Source of the DNA: an uncultured Clostridia bacterium
GTDB taxonomy: Bacteria; Bacillota_I; Bacilli_A; RF39; UBA660
NCBI GenBank assembly: GCA_947304495.1
Contig: CAMZBG010000012.1
Coordinates: 1 to 31,942, forward strand
Length of the DNA stretch: 31,942 bases
Direction of reading: 5' to 3'
The position numbers were made by a program, and so were the translations under genes. Of this stretch, positions 7,217-15,478 are shown piece after piece. Under the pieces are notes generated by a model. That model searched no databases and had not been told where the DNA came from. It was given only the letters and a program-made list of their open reading frames with translations. Each line of letters starts with the position of its first letter. Positions within the stretch are counted from its first letter, which is position 1.

Positions 7217-8470
7217 TTATATTATTTCTATTTTAGCACCTACGGCTGTTAATTTTTCAACTATTTTATCATATCCTCTTAGGATATATGAAATATTATC
7301 AATAGTAGTTATACCTTCAGCTATTAAGCCAGCTACAAGTAAGGCTGCTCCACCACGCAAGTCTGTGGCATTAACATCGGCACCAACCAATTTAGTTCTA
7401 CCTTTTATATATGCTTTACGATTATCTTTTCTAATTTGGGTATTAGCACCCATTTTATCTAATTCTAAAAGATTCATAAAACGATTTTCCCAAATAGTTT
7501 CTTCAATACTACTTCTACCTTTACATTGAGTTAAGAATGTAGCCATTATTTGTTGTAGATCGGTAGGGAATCCTGGAAAAACTAAAGTTTTAATATCGAT
7601 AGCTTTATAATCTTTTACTTCATGGATAACAATATTATCTACTCCTATTTCCATTTCAACACCAGCTTCGGTAAGTTTAGCAATAAGAGCTTCTAGATGG
7701 TTTGGAATAATGTTATCTATTTTTAAATTTTGACCTAGAAGGGTTGCCATTATGATATAGGTTCCTGCTTCAATGCGATCAGGAATAACTTCATGGAAGC
7801 AACTATGTAGATATTTAACTCCTGTTATGGTTATTGTCTTAGTACCTGCTCCCTTTATTTTAGCTCCCATATTATTTAAAAATGTAGCAACATTAACTAT
7901 TTCTGGTTCTTCAGCGGCATTGTCAATAATCGTTTTACCTTTAGCTTTAACAGCTGCCAACATAATATTTATTGTGGCTCCAACGCTAGGAAAATCTAGA
8001 TATATATTATTTCCTTTTAATTGATCAGCTTCAATTAAGAAATGATTACCTTCTTCAGTAATTCTAGCACCTAATAATTCAAATCCTTTTAAATGAAGAT
8101 TTATAGGTCTTGCACCAATGGCACAGCCACCAGGAAAATACATAGATACTTTTTTAAATTTTCCCAATAGTGCTCCCATAAAATAATATGATGCACGTAA
8201 TTTTTTAGATAAATCTTCAGTTATTTCATTATTGATAATATCGCTAGAATTAATTTCTACACGACCAATTTGACGATTTATTTTAGCGTTTAAATGAGTT
8301 AGAATGTTTTCTAAGTCATCAACATCTGTTATGTCAGGAACATTACTAATAGTAGCTGTTTCATCGCAAAGGATAGCTGCCGGTATTAGCGCAACAGCAC
8401 TATTTTTGGCTCCACTTATAGTTATTGTTCCAGACAATTTATGTCCGCCTTCGATTCTTATTTTAGGCAT
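7217..8470 (-). CDS. murA: UDP-N-acetylglucosamine 1-carboxyvinyltransferase MurA
   Basis: First committed step of peptidoglycan precursor synthesis in the cytoplasm: transfers enolpyruvate from PEP to UDP-GlcNAc. 417 residues, normal length. Visible: ISGAKNSA with the substrate Lys, KLRASYYFMGALLG, the catalytic loop FPGGCAIGARP with the fosfomycin-target Cys (about residue 115), FPTDLQQ with the catalytic Asp, and DLRGGAALLVAGL. Firmicutes have two paralogues. Proximity to spoIID suggests MurAA, and proximity to rpmE suggests MurAB, so the subtype is left open. GGGAGGT precedes the ATG. Confidence 0.96.
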   Translation of the reverse strand: MPKIRIEGGHKLSGTITISGAKNSAVALIPAAILCDETATISNVPDITDVDDLENILTHLNAKINRQIGRVEINSSDIINNEITEDLSKKLRASYYFMGALLGKFKKVSMYFPGGCAIGARPINLHLKGFELLGARITEEGNHFLIEADQLKGNNIYLDFPSVGATINIMLAAVKAKGKTIIDNAAEEPEIVNVATFLNNMGAKIKGAGTKTITITGVKYLHSCFHEVIPDRIEAGTYIIMATLLGQNLKIDNIIPNHLEALIAKLTEAGVEMEIGVDNIVIHEVKDYKAIDIKTLVFPGFPTDLQQIMATFLTQCKGRSSIEETIWENRFMNLLELDKMGANTQIRKDNRKAYIKGRTKLVGADVNATDLRGGAALLVAGLIAEGITTIDNISYILRGYDKIVEKLTAVGAKIEII

Positions 8471-8486
8471 AGATACCTCCCTTTAT

Positions 8487-8516
8487 ATATTATGTAAATA
8501 TTGTTTTTTGGTTCAA
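8487..8516 (-). promoter_or_regulatory. Possible promoter of murA
   Basis: Minus strand TTGAAC, 18-bp spacer, TAATAT. The leader would be only about 10 nt, just enough for the Shine-Dalgarno site. Confidence 0.4.
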
Positions 8517-8598
8517 CTATACAATAACACAAAATGGCTTAAATTGCAAGTATTTAGGGCTTAAGTATACAGGTAGTTTGAAGGCTATATTGGAATAT

Positions 8599-8631
8599 AA
8601 AAACTGAGTTAAATAGTTATTAACTCAGTTT
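8599..8631 (-). terminator. Terminator of the dnaB-M23-walJ transcript
   Basis: AAACTGAGTTAA pairs with TTAACTCAGTTT across a 7-nt loop, followed by a short T run on the minus strand. It includes the walJ stop codon. Confidence 0.65.
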
Positions 8632-9367
8632 CTTTATTTTGTTTAGCTATGATGATATTTTTAAAATCTATTTTTTCTTTTGCTAATCTATCTATTAGGG
8701 TATTATATGCTAACTCTTCAGTATTATTTTCTTCAGATAAGTGAGCTAAAATTAATATTTTAGTATTATTACCAATAAATTTAGCTAAGTATTTAGCAGA
8801 ATCATAGTTAGATAAGTGACCTTTGTCTGAAAGAATTCTTTTTCTTAATTGAAAAGGATAACTACCATTATTTAGCATTTCTATATCATGATTACTTTCA
8901 AAGATATAGGCATTTCTATTAGATAGGATATCAAAATATTTTCTATTTATATATCCTGTATCAGTTAAATATACGACTGATTTATTTTTATTATTTACAA
9001 TATAACCAAGGGATTCTTCAGTATCATGAGAAGTTTTAATTGTTTCTACGATTATATCTTTTAGTTTTATTGTATCTTCTTTTATGTATTCATAATTAGT
9101 CAGATAATCCAAATATGGATGCATTTTTTCAGTTATGTATACTTTAGCATTAGTATGCTTTGCAAATATTGGTAATCCTTTAATGTGATCAGAATGAATA
9201 TGGGTTATGAAGATTGCATCTAACTCATTGGGATTTACATCTAATAACGCTAATTTATTAATAATATATTTACTGCTGTTACCACAATCTAATAATATTT
9301 TAGTTTTATTGGTTTCAATATAAGTAGTGTTTCCTTTACTACCACTTGATAAAACACATATTTTCAT
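8609..9367 (-). CDS. walJ: Metallo-beta-lactamase-fold hydrolase WalJ/YycJ
   Basis: 252 residues with the metallo-beta-lactamase signature: SSGSKGNTTYI at the start, THIHSDHIKGL (HxHxDH), later metal ligands in YLTDTGY and FESNHD, and ILAHLSEEN near residue 207. YycJ/WalJ proteins are predicted nucleases linked to coordination of replication with cell division. In B. subtilis walJ ends the walRKHIJ operon close to dnaC-rplI. Here walRKHI are absent from this place and walJ follows dnaB and an M23 peptidase directly. The start overlaps the stop of the M23 gene (TAATG), so the two are translationally coupled. Confidence 0.9.
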   Translation of the reverse strand: MKICVLSSGSKGNTTYIETNKTKILLDCGNSSKYIINKLALLDVNPNELDAIFITHIHSDHIKGLPIFAKHTNAKVYITEKMHPYLDYLTNYEYIKEDTIKLKDIIVETIKTSHDTEESLGYIVNNKNKSVVYLTDTGYINRKYFDILSNRNAYIFESNHDIEMLNNGSYPFQLRKRILSDKGHLSNYDSAKYLAKFIGNNTKILILAHLSEENNTEELAYNTLIDRLAKEKIDFKNIIIAKQNKETELITI

Positions 9368-10884
9368 TAGTAGATACTAAATGGATTTATATGGCGTCCA
9401 CCATTATATGGTATGCCTATCCATACTCCAAAATCTAAGTGGGTTCCAGCAATTGAACCTGATCCATATGCAGGGGTTGGAACAACATATCCAGTATTAC
9501 CCATAGTTGCTATTTTTTGACCTCGAGATACGACCTGTCCTGGTTTTACTAAAACGCTATTTAAGTGCATATATTGTGTATAATAACCCCCAATATTATG
9601 GTTAATAATAATATAGTTACCTCTTGTCATATTACAACCTGTATCACCTCTAATACAGTTACTACCTACAGCATATACTGTACCATTATTAGCAGCATAG
9701 ATTGGAGAGCCCCAACTTACAGAAATATCGATAGCAGCATGGAATGATCCCCAACGATACTGATAGCCAGTAGTTATTGTATATGGTTTATTTGTTGGCC
9801 ATGCCCAGTATGATAAGTCAGCAACATTAGGAATATATCTTTCACCTTTAACTAAGATCTTACTTACAGAAGGTTTAATTTCAACACTACTGATAAGAGC
9901 AACATCGGCAATTTGGCCATTGATATATTGATATTTTCTGGTTACTTTATCTAAGCCATTCTCCCCTTCTCTTTCAGTATATGAGTAACCTATTACTAAT
10001 TCACTATCATATTTTACTTCTGTAGAGAATTTGGCTACTTCTTCACTAACAGAGTGTTTTTCAACGACAATACTTAATACTGGATTGATAAGGCCGACAT
10101 TTACTTTTTGAGATGCATATAACAAATTATTGACACTAGTAAATTCAGGATTGGCTATTAAGAATTCTTTGGTATTTAGTTTATTAGCAGTAGCTACTGA
10201 TTCAATAGTATCTCCTTCTTTAACTACATACGTATTTTGTTCTTCCGTTGTACCATATAGTAAATATTTGGTCAATTCACTAGCACTAGTAAATATTTCT
10301 TCATCAGTTGATATATATCCTTCTTTATAAGTTATATTTTCTTTAATATAAATACTTTCTATCAATTCTCCGGTATCAGTAATTGGTTCTTGATTAGACT
10401 CCATAAAGGCATTATATTCTTTTTCATCAATAAAAGCTTTAATTATATCAACAATAGCTTCATCAAAGATATCTTTACTGGTCACATTGATAATAATATG
10501 TTCTTTTTTATCATCAGATGCTTCTTTTTCAATATTGATAACAATTCCTTTTAAGGTAAAGCTTTGTTCTTTAACTAACAAATTATAAATTTTTTCGTTG
10601 CTATCAAAGCTATTATTGTAAGTAACTACTTTTTTTATTTCAACTCCTTTAGGAGTATATATTTTACTTACTTTATATTTTTCTTTTAGTTTTTCTTCTT
10701 GAATATTAATATATGATTCAAAATCTTTTTTAGATTTTACAACACCTATCTTTTCTCCTTCTAGATAAACGTTATATACTTCATGAGGTGTTTTATTGGC
10801 TATTAGTTTAAAACCTAATAGAAAGATACTAGAAATGGATAGGATAATCACTAATATAACACTAAAAGACCACTTTTTATTCAT
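9367..10884 (-). CDS. Membrane-anchored LysM-G5-M23 peptidoglycan endopeptidase
   Basis: About 505 residues. N-terminal membrane helix (about 6-27), a long extracellular region, a LysM peptidoglycan-binding domain (about 220-265, YVVKEGDTIESVA), a G5-like domain (about 270-345), and a C-terminal M23/LytM domain. That domain shows FHAAIDIS (HxxxD zinc ligands), YMHLNSVLVKPGQ, and GTHLDFGV. The last motif is normally HxH; here the second His, a zinc ligand in M23 enzymes, is Asp. The enzyme may still bind metal with H-D-D ligation or may be impaired. Start at the second ATG (MNKKWSF) inside ATGAATAA, overlapping the dnaB stop by 8 bp. Probable cell-wall remodelling hydrolase. Confidence 0.88.
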   Translation of the reverse strand: MNKKWSFSVILVIILSISSIFLLGFKLIANKTPHEVYNVYLEGEKIGVVKSKKDFESYINIQEEKLKEKYKVSKIYTPKGVEIKKVVTYNNSFDSNEKIYNLLVKEQSFTLKGIVINIEKEASDDKKEHIIINVTSKDIFDEAIVDIIKAFIDEKEYNAFMESNQEPITDTGELIESIYIKENITYKEGYISTDEEIFTSASELTKYLLYGTTEEQNTYVVKEGDTIESVATANKLNTKEFLIANPEFTSVNNLLYASQKVNVGLINPVLSIVVEKHSVSEEVAKFSTEVKYDSELVIGYSYTEREGENGLDKVTRKYQYINGQIADVALISSVEIKPSVSKILVKGERYIPNVADLSYWAWPTNKPYTITTGYQYRWGSFHAAIDISVSWGSPIYAANNGTVYAVGSNCIRGDTGCNMTRGNYIIINHNIGGYYTQYMHLNSVLVKPGQVVSRGQKIATMGNTGYVVPTPAYGSGSIAGTHLDFGVWIGIPYNGGRHINPFSIY

Positions 10885-12220
10885 TGTTTCCACCATCCTT
10901 CTTTAATGATAGGAATGTTGATGTTCTCTTTTTAAACAACATATCGATAGTTGCGGTAGGTCCATTACGATGTTTCAAGATAATAAGTTGAATTGGGCTT
11001 GCAATAGAATCATCTGTAACTGGTGTATCTCCTTCTGGAGCATGCAAAGCAGCAACGATATCGGCATCTTGTTCGATGGCGCCTGATTCTCTCAAGTCAC
11101 TAAGTACTGGACGTTTATCCTCTCTTTTTTCAACATTTCTGGATAATTGTGATAAGGCTATAACTGGAACATTTAATTCTAGAGCCATCATCTTTAATTT
11201 TCTAGATATTTCAGATATTTCTTGTTGTCTAGCTCCAGCATATCTACCAGATGAATCGATCAATTGCAAATAGTCGATGACAATTAGGCCAAGGCCTTCT
11301 CCTTGAGTAGACAATCTACGACATTTAGCTTGAATTTCGCTAACGGTAGTAGATGATCCATCATGAAAATAGATATTGGTATCAGCTAATTGACTGATGG
11401 CTTCATTCATTCGACGATAGTCTTCACTCTCTAATCTACCTGTCTGTAATTTTTTATTATCGATTTGTCCTAGAGAACTAATCATTCTTAATACTAACTG
11501 TTCAGCTGGCATTTCAAGAGAGAATATGGCAATATTCTTCTTGGTTGATTTGGCAGCGGCGGCAGCAATATTTAGAGCAAAGGCTGTTTTACCTACAGCT
11601 GGACGAGCAGCAATTATGATTAACTGAGTTTCATGTAACCCTTCGGTTACATTATCTAAATCTCTTAAACCAGTAGTAAGGCCAGTAATTTTACCTTTGT
11701 TTTTAACTAATAGTTCTATGTCATCTTGAGTCTTAGCTAAGACATCATTGATTTTTCTAAATTCAGTTGTTCTTCTTGTTTTACTTACATTTAATATTTC
11801 TCTTTCGGCTAATTCAACAGCTTCTGCTACGTCGACACTATCTTCATGTGCCGTCTTTTCAATAACTGTAGCTGTTTCAATCAATCTTCTTAACGTATAT
11901 TTTTCAATAACGCTATTAATATAATATTCAATATTAGCTCCAGTAGCTACACTACCAATAACTTCAGATAAGTATTCTACTCCACCTACTTGATTTAAAA
12001 GATTCCTATCAACAAGTTCTGTTGTTACCGTATTGACATCTACAGGATTATGTAGATTATATAAATCTTTAATTACTTCAAATATTTTAGCATTACTATC
12101 TAAATAAAAATACTCTTTTTCAACATCTTCACAACCTTTTTGTAATGATGATGTAGACCAAAACATGGAGCCAATCAAAGCTTTTTCAGCATCTATGTTA
12201 TTAGGCAACCCTTTATTCAT
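10877..12220 (-). CDS. dnaB: Replicative DNA helicase DnaB (DnaC in Bacillus)
   Basis: Hexameric 5'-to-3' helicase at the replication fork. 447 residues: N-terminal primase-interacting domain (NNIDAEKALIGSMF), linker helix, then the RecA-like domain with Walker A (ARPAVGKTAFALNIA), FSLEMPAEQLVLRM, Walker B (LIVIDYLQLI), ALSQLSRNVEKR and DLRESGAIEQDAD. All motifs intact; no intein. Two adjacent ATG codons lie after AGGTGATA; the second gives the 8-nt spacing common in this genome. It is transcribed from its own promoter after the rplI terminator, and leads the dnaB-M23-walJ operon. Confidence 0.97.
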   Translation of the reverse strand: MNKGLPNNIDAEKALIGSMFWSTSSLQKGCEDVEKEYFYLDSNAKIFEVIKDLYNLHNPVDVNTVTTELVDRNLLNQVGGVEYLSEVIGSVATGANIEYYINSVIEKYTLRRLIETATVIEKTAHEDSVDVAEAVELAEREILNVSKTRRTTEFRKINDVLAKTQDDIELLVKNKGKITGLTTGLRDLDNVTEGLHETQLIIIAARPAVGKTAFALNIAAAAAKSTKKNIAIFSLEMPAEQLVLRMISSLGQIDNKKLQTGRLESEDYRRMNEAISQLADTNIYFHDGSSTTVSEIQAKCRRLSTQGEGLGLIVIDYLQLIDSSGRYAGARQQEISEISRKLKMMALELNVPVIALSQLSRNVEKREDKRPVLSDLRESGAIEQDADIVAALHAPEGDTPVTDDSIASPIQLIILKHRNGPTATIDMLFKKRTSTFLSLKKDGGNNE

Positions 12221-12251
12221 CATTATCACCTACCTGTACTCCTTATAATTG

Positions 12252-12280
12252 ATTATACCAAAAAACTAATAATATGTCAT
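12252..12280 (-). promoter_or_regulatory. Sigma-A promoter of dnaB operon
   Basis: Minus strand ATGACA, 17-bp spacer, TATAAT. Confidence 0.75.
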
Positions 12281-12287
12281 TAATTAT

Positions 12288-12314
12288 AAAAAAAAATAAC
12301 TATTTTATAGTTAC
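12288..12314 (-). terminator. Terminator of rplI
   Basis: TAACTAT-AAA-ATAGTTA stem on the minus strand followed by a run of nine T; it overlaps the rplI TAG stop. Confidence 0.8.
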
Positions 12315-12737
12315 TTTTAAGTTAGCTTCAACTTGTTTATGAAGACTAATAATAATATTATGGGTACCTAAAGTATTTAATGGACTATCAAGTTTTATTT
12401 TCTTTTTATCTATATCATATCCAAAAGCTTTAAGTTTTTCTTCAATTTGTTTAGTAGAAATATTGCCAAAAACTTTACCATTTGCACCACTATTTACTTT
12501 AAATAGTAAGTTTTCTTTTTCTAATTTAGCTTTTATTTCGTTAGCTTTTTTAATATCTTCAGCTTCTTTTATTTTTCTATTCTTTATATCATCATTTAGT
12601 CTTTCATTACTTGTTTTAGTATACTTTACAGCATAGCCATTTTTAATTAAGAAATTAGTGGCATAACCATCCGATACTTCTTTAATTTCATCTATTTTCC
12701 CTTGATTCTTTAAATTTTTGATAAATATTACTTTCAT
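12300..12737 (-). CDS. rplI: 50S ribosomal protein bL9
   Basis: 145 residues. The N-terminal domain [20 protein letters not shown], then [17 protein letters not shown], is the conserved rRNA-binding part; a long charged helix (about 45-80) links to the C-terminal domain. The open frame extends 16 codons upstream, but AAAGGA sits before this ATG and the product starts exactly as other bL9. Gene order rpsF-ssb-rpsR-x-rplI-dnaB is typical of Bacilli. It has its own extended -10 promoter and its own terminator, so here it is likely monocistronic. Confidence 0.95.
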   Translation of the reverse strand: MKVIFIKNLKNQGKIDEIKEVSDGYATNFLIKNGYAVKYTKTSNERLNDDIKNRKIKEAEDIKKANEIKAKLEKENLLFKVNSGANGKVFGNISTKQIEEKLKAFGYDIDKKKIKLDSPLNTLGTHNIIISLHKQVEANLKVTIK

Positions 12738-12756
12738 AAAATCATTCCTTTCCTTA

Positions 12757-12765
12757 ATTATAGCA
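12757..12765 (-). promoter_or_regulatory. Extended -10 promoter of rplI
   Basis: Minus strand TGCTATAAT; no clear -35 element. Confidence 0.55.
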
Positions 12766-12776
12766 CAAAACCAATG

Positions 12777-12800
12777 AAAAAGCACTATTGCTAGTACTTT
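12777..12800 (-). terminator. Terminator of the 12799-13296 gene
   Basis: AAAGTACTA-GCAA-TAGTGCTTT (one G-T pair) followed by T on the minus strand; it overlaps the stop codon. Confidence 0.65.
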
Positions 12801-13296
12801 ATTTCATTAAATTATTGAAAAATGTTTCTCTATCTCCAGTTACTTTTTGATAAGTATTTTCATTTATTTTAATTTGTGATGTATCTGATAAATCGATGGT
12901 ATATGTGTTTGTACTTTCTGGTGAACTTCCCATTTCATTACTATATCCTGCATAATGAACAGTCAATTCATATGTATTTTCTTTTGTCTTTTTTACATTG
13001 TCAATAGATCCTGCTTGACCAAACTCTGACCACATAATATATGGTGCAAATGAGTATTTACCATCATTTTTAGAAATAATTAAACCTCTACAGTTATATT
13101 CTCCGGTACAATATCCCCACTCTCCTACAATACTAGATAATACTTCATCAGTAGTAGGTTCTTTTATTTCTTCTTTTTCTTCAGGTAATGTTTCATTTTT
13201 AATTTTATCTTTTAGTAATACACCAAAGATTGCTCCAATTAAGAAAACAATTATTAGTAGTAATACAATAATTATTATATTTTTCTTTTTTTCCAT
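12799..13296 (-). CDS. Membrane-anchored protein of unknown function, lipocalin-like C-terminus
   Basis: 165 residues: short Lys-rich start, one hydrophobic helix (about 7-29), an acidic linker ([15 protein letters not shown]), then a beta-rich extracytoplasmic domain beginning [15 protein letters not shown]. The pattern of a short gate strand VGEW followed by repeated strands recalls lipocalin-like or copper-resistance-NlpE-like beta barrels, but the identity is not established. Two Cys (about residues 64 and 70) could form a disulfide. It sits between rpsR and rplI, where Bacillus has yybS-yybT; it resembles neither. It has its own terminator, so it is an insertion in the ribosomal cluster. 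GAGGT precedes the ATG. Confidence 0.6.
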   Translation of the reverse strand: MEKKKNIIIIVLLLIIVFLIGAIFGVLLKDKIKNETLPEEKEEIKEPTTDEVLSSIVGEWGYCTGEYNCRGLIISKNDGKYSFAPYIMWSEFGQAGSIDNVKKTKENTYELTVHYAGYSNEMGSSPESTNTYTIDLSDTSQIKINENTYQKVTGDRETFFNNLMK

Positions 13297-13336
13297 ATAT
13301 ACCTCTTTTCTACTTTAAATATATCAAATATATATC

Positions 13337-13360
13337 AAAAAAACAAGCATTAAAATGCTT
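13337..13360 (-). terminator. Terminator of the rpsF-ssb-rpsR operon
   Basis: AAGCATT-TT-AATGCTT hairpin followed by G and seven T on the minus strand; it overlaps the rpsR stop. Confidence 0.8.
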
Positions 13361-13577
13361 ATTTTGTTGTATATGGGATAAATCCCATGTATCTTGCTAA
13401 TTTAACTTGTTCTGCTACATGTCTTTGATGAAGAGCGCAAGTACCAGTAAATCTTCTTGGTAAAATTTTACCACTATCATTTATATATTTACTAATTACA
13501 TTTATATCTTTATAATCAACTGGTTTTCCCATGCACATATAGCATACTTTTTTTCTTTTCTTACGAAATTCTGCCAT
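13359..13577 (-). CDS. rpsR: 30S ribosomal protein bS18
   Basis: 72 residues. KKVCYMCMGKPVDYKD, then KILPRRFTGTCALHQRHVAEQVKLARYMGFIPY, is the bS18 core that binds 16S rRNA with bS6. Start at MAEFRKKRKK, because AAAGGAGG lies at correct distance; an ATG two codons upstream falls only one base from it and was rejected. Three Cys (VCYMC, TCALH) are retained, as in zinc-binding bS18 forms. It is the third gene of rpsF-ssb-rpsR and is followed by a strong terminator. Confidence 0.95.
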   Translation of the reverse strand: MAEFRKKRKKVCYMCMGKPVDYKDINVISKYINDSGKILPRRFTGTCALHQRHVAEQVKLARYMGFIPYTTK

Positions 13578-13593
13578 GTTCATTCCTCCTTTT

Positions 13594-14061
13594 TTAGAAA
13601 GGTAATTCACTATCACTAATTTCTACTTTTTCACCAAAACTAGCAAATGGATCATTATCTATAGATGTACCTTCTGGTTCTTCCATTGGCATATCAATAT
13701 CAAATGGATTTTCATCTGTTTGTGATTGTCTTGGAGCAGCGTTATCGCTAGCTGAACCTAAAAATTCAACATTGGTAGCAACAACTTCAGTGACATATAC
13801 TTTTTTACCTTCATTATTATCATAGCTTCTTGTTTGAATTCTACCTTCAACAGCTACTTGTCTTCCTTTGGCTAGATATCTTGAGACATTTTCTGCTTGT
13901 TTATCCCAAACTACAACATTGATAAAGTCAGTTTCGGGATCTCTACCTTGGCCTACTCTTCTTGAAATGGCTACGTTTATTTGACATACAGCCATACCAC
14001 TGTTAGTGTGTCTTAGTTCTGGATCTCTCGATAATCTTCCAATTAAAAATACTTTATTCAT
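13594..14061 (-). CDS. ssb: Single-stranded DNA-binding protein SSB
   Basis: 155 residues. N-terminal OB fold (MNKVFLIGRLSRDPELRHT, then FINVVVWDKQAENVSRYLAKG and VAVEGRIQTRSYD), a Gln/Pro/acidic linker after about residue 107, and the conserved acidic tip DSELPF that recruits replication and repair enzymes. It lies between rpsF and rpsR as in nearly all Firmicutes. AGGTG lies before the ATG, with 8 bp between it and the rpsF stop. Confidence 0.96.
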   Translation of the reverse strand: MNKVFLIGRLSRDPELRHTNSGMAVCQINVAISRRVGQGRDPETDFINVVVWDKQAENVSRYLAKGRQVAVEGRIQTRSYDNNEGKKVYVTEVVATNVEFLGSASDNAAPRQSQTDENPFDIDMPMEEPEGTSIDNDPFASFGEKVEISDSELPF

Positions 14062-14069
14062 TTTTACAC

Positions 14070-14360
14070 CTACTTTTCAATATTTAATACTAAATGTCTA
14101 ACGATAGATTCATCTAATGATGCAATACGGTCAAATTCTTTAACTGCAGCATCAGTGTTAGAGTCTACGTTATATAAGTAGTAGAAACCAGATTTAAATC
14201 CTTTGATTTCATATGCAAATTCTTTGTTACCTAGTTCTTTTGATAAAGTAATAACTGCTTTGTTATCAGTAAGTGTTTTTTCTAATTTCTTAACAGTAGC
14301 AGCAACAGCTTTTTCTTCTAAATCAGGTCTTACTATGAACATTATTTCATATTTTCTCAT
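14070..14360 (-). CDS. rpsF: 30S ribosomal protein bS6
   Basis: 96 residues, standard ferredoxin-like bS6: MRKYEIMFIVRPDLEEKAVA, ELGNKEFAYEIKGFKSGFYYLYN, ESIVRHLVLNIEK. Pairs with bS18 on 16S rRNA. First gene of rpsF-ssb-rpsR; the mRNA leader contains two GNRA-type hairpins and a sequence able to mask the ribosome-binding site (see the leader entry). Perfect AAGGAGGTG before the ATG. Confidence 0.96.
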   Translation of the reverse strand: MRKYEIMFIVRPDLEEKAVAATVKKLEKTLTDNKAVITLSKELGNKEFAYEIKGFKSGFYYLYNVDSNTDAAVKEFDRIASLDESIVRHLVLNIEK

Positions 14361-14366
14361 ATAAAC

Positions 14367-14412
14367 ACCTCCTTATGGTCTAATGGCCTTTTCAGGCAAG
14401 GAGCTTTCGCTC
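14367..14412 (-). promoter_or_regulatory. Structured rpsF leader, possible bS6:bS18 autoregulatory RNA
   Basis: In transcript order: GAGC-GAAA-GCTC hairpin, then CTTG, then GCCT-GAAA-AGGC hairpin, then the Shine-Dalgarno AAGGAGG. CTCCTT (overlapping the 3' arm of hairpin 1, positions 14403-14398) is exactly complementary to AAGGAG (14374-14369), so hairpin 1 and masking of the ribosome-binding site exclude each other. A bS6:bS18-binding leader RNA is known upstream of rpsF in many bacteria; the CCG trinucleotide I associate with that motif is not present, so this may be a divergent or different switch. Confidence 0.5.
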
Positions 14413-14419
14413 AGCAAGT

Positions 14420-14448
14420 ATTATAACAAAATCAATTAAAGAAGTAAA
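14420..14448 (-). promoter_or_regulatory. Sigma-A promoter of rpsF-ssb-rpsR
   Basis: Minus strand TTTACT, 17-bp spacer, TATAAT with extended -10 (TGTTATAAT). Confidence 0.75.
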
Positions 14449-14489
14449 GAAAATTCTTTAATTATCAATAAATTATATTTAAATATGTC

Positions 14490-14516
14490 AAAAAAAGAAT
14501 AGATATTACTCTATTC
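14490..14516 (-). terminator. Terminator of the engB-der-x-spoVIF operon
   Basis: GAATAGA pairs with TCTATTC across a 6-nt loop, then seven T on the minus strand; it overlaps the spoVIF stop. Confidence 0.8.
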
Positions 14517-14756
14517 ATAATATTTATCAATATTTTGTGGTACTTTATCATTTATGACCGTATCAATAATTTTTTGTTCTTGTTCAGGGGTTACTGTTTT
14601 ACCTGTTATGGATGACAGTGTTTGAATTACTTCTTTTAAGGTAGTTTTATCTTTTATATTACTTTTTTGTAGTTTGTTAGCTAATGATAAGATTGTTTCT
14701 TTGTTAACATTAGTTTTATTTTCTACTTTTTTAAAAAAATTATCTGTAATACTCAT
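14511..14756 (-). CDS. spoVIF: Stage VI sporulation protein F (YjcC-like)
   Basis: 81 residues, matching the SpoVIF family in length and plan: N-terminal DNFFKKVENKTNVNKETILSL, then a helix with LQKSNIKDKTTLKEVIQTLS, then GKTVTPEQEQKIIDTVINDKVP. In B. subtilis SpoVIF (YjcC) is needed for late coat assembly and spore resistance, through GerR. The match rests on remembered family sequence and is good across the whole length. It is the last gene of the engB-der operon, 32 bp after an unknown gene; GGAGG precedes the ATG. Confidence 0.75.
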   Translation of the reverse strand: MSITDNFFKKVENKTNVNKETILSLANKLQKSNIKDKTTLKEVIQTLSSITGKTVTPEQEQKIIDTVINDKVPQNIDKYYE

Positions 14757-14788
14757 TGTTTTCCTCCAATGGTAGTATATGCAGATAA

Positions 14789-15478
14789 TTATTTCTTTGC
14801 ACTATTTTGAAAATCTGATTGTAATTGAGCGTTAACTATTACAAGTGTTTGAGGATCAAAATATCCAATTCCATAGTCATCATCATTATTCATAGTATCT
14901 ATGTCTCTATTTAATTTTGGTTTACTAAGAAGCATTTTTCCACCATTACTTAATGATATACTTTTTGATTTAGGTGTAGCATTTAGTTCTTGTTTTCTTC
15001 CATTAACATATCTGTTACTTATGAAAGCTCTTACTAATATGTCTTTGATTCTGGGATTACCTGATATTAAGTTAATGATCCAAAAGGTGCTCCAAGCTGT
15101 ACCTACAGCAACAATTTCTATAATGCGTTTTTCATCATAGTCTAGTGTGGCATCATCAGCATTGACATAAGCTTGTACATCATCTAGTGAAAATAGACAA
15201 CAATCATTATTTTCAATATCTAACATTGTTTTTGATAGGGCAAAATCTAATAGTACTTGATAAAATTCATTAGAATGATATGTGAATTCTTGCATTTTTA
15301 TTTTATTTTCATCTTTAGCAAAGCCATTACTATCACAATTATAAAAATAATCATACATTGCCCTATTTGCTTGTTCTTGACCATATCTTGTTTTTGTATC
15401 TAAATACACCATATCGATAGTTTTTTTGGTTCGTTGAAGAAATGCATCGAGTTCATCTTCACTATAAAATATTTCCAT
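14789..15478 (-). CDS. Protein of unknown function downstream of der
   Basis: 229 residues, soluble and mostly helical with no recognised domain. It starts MEIFYSEDELDAFLQRTKKT; the middle has a moderately hydrophobic stretch (IIEIVAVGTAWSTFWIINLI, about residues 119-138); the C-terminus is polar and ends NAQLQSDFQNSAKK. The ATG directly follows the der stop (TAAATG), and its Shine-Dalgarno (GGGGAG) lies inside der, so it is translationally coupled to the ribosome-assembly GTPase. A role near ribosome assembly or in sporulation (spoVIF follows) would be guesswork. Confidence 0.6.
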   Translation of the reverse strand: MEIFYSEDELDAFLQRTKKTIDMVYLDTKTRYGQEQANRAMYDYFYNCDSNGFAKDENKIKMQEFTYHSNEFYQVLLDFALSKTMLDIENNDCCLFSLDDVQAYVNADDATLDYDEKRIIEIVAVGTAWSTFWIINLISGNPRIKDILVRAFISNRYVNGRKQELNATPKSKSISLSNGGKMLLSKPKLNRDIDTMNNDDDYGIGYFDPQTLVIVNAQLQSDFQNSAKK

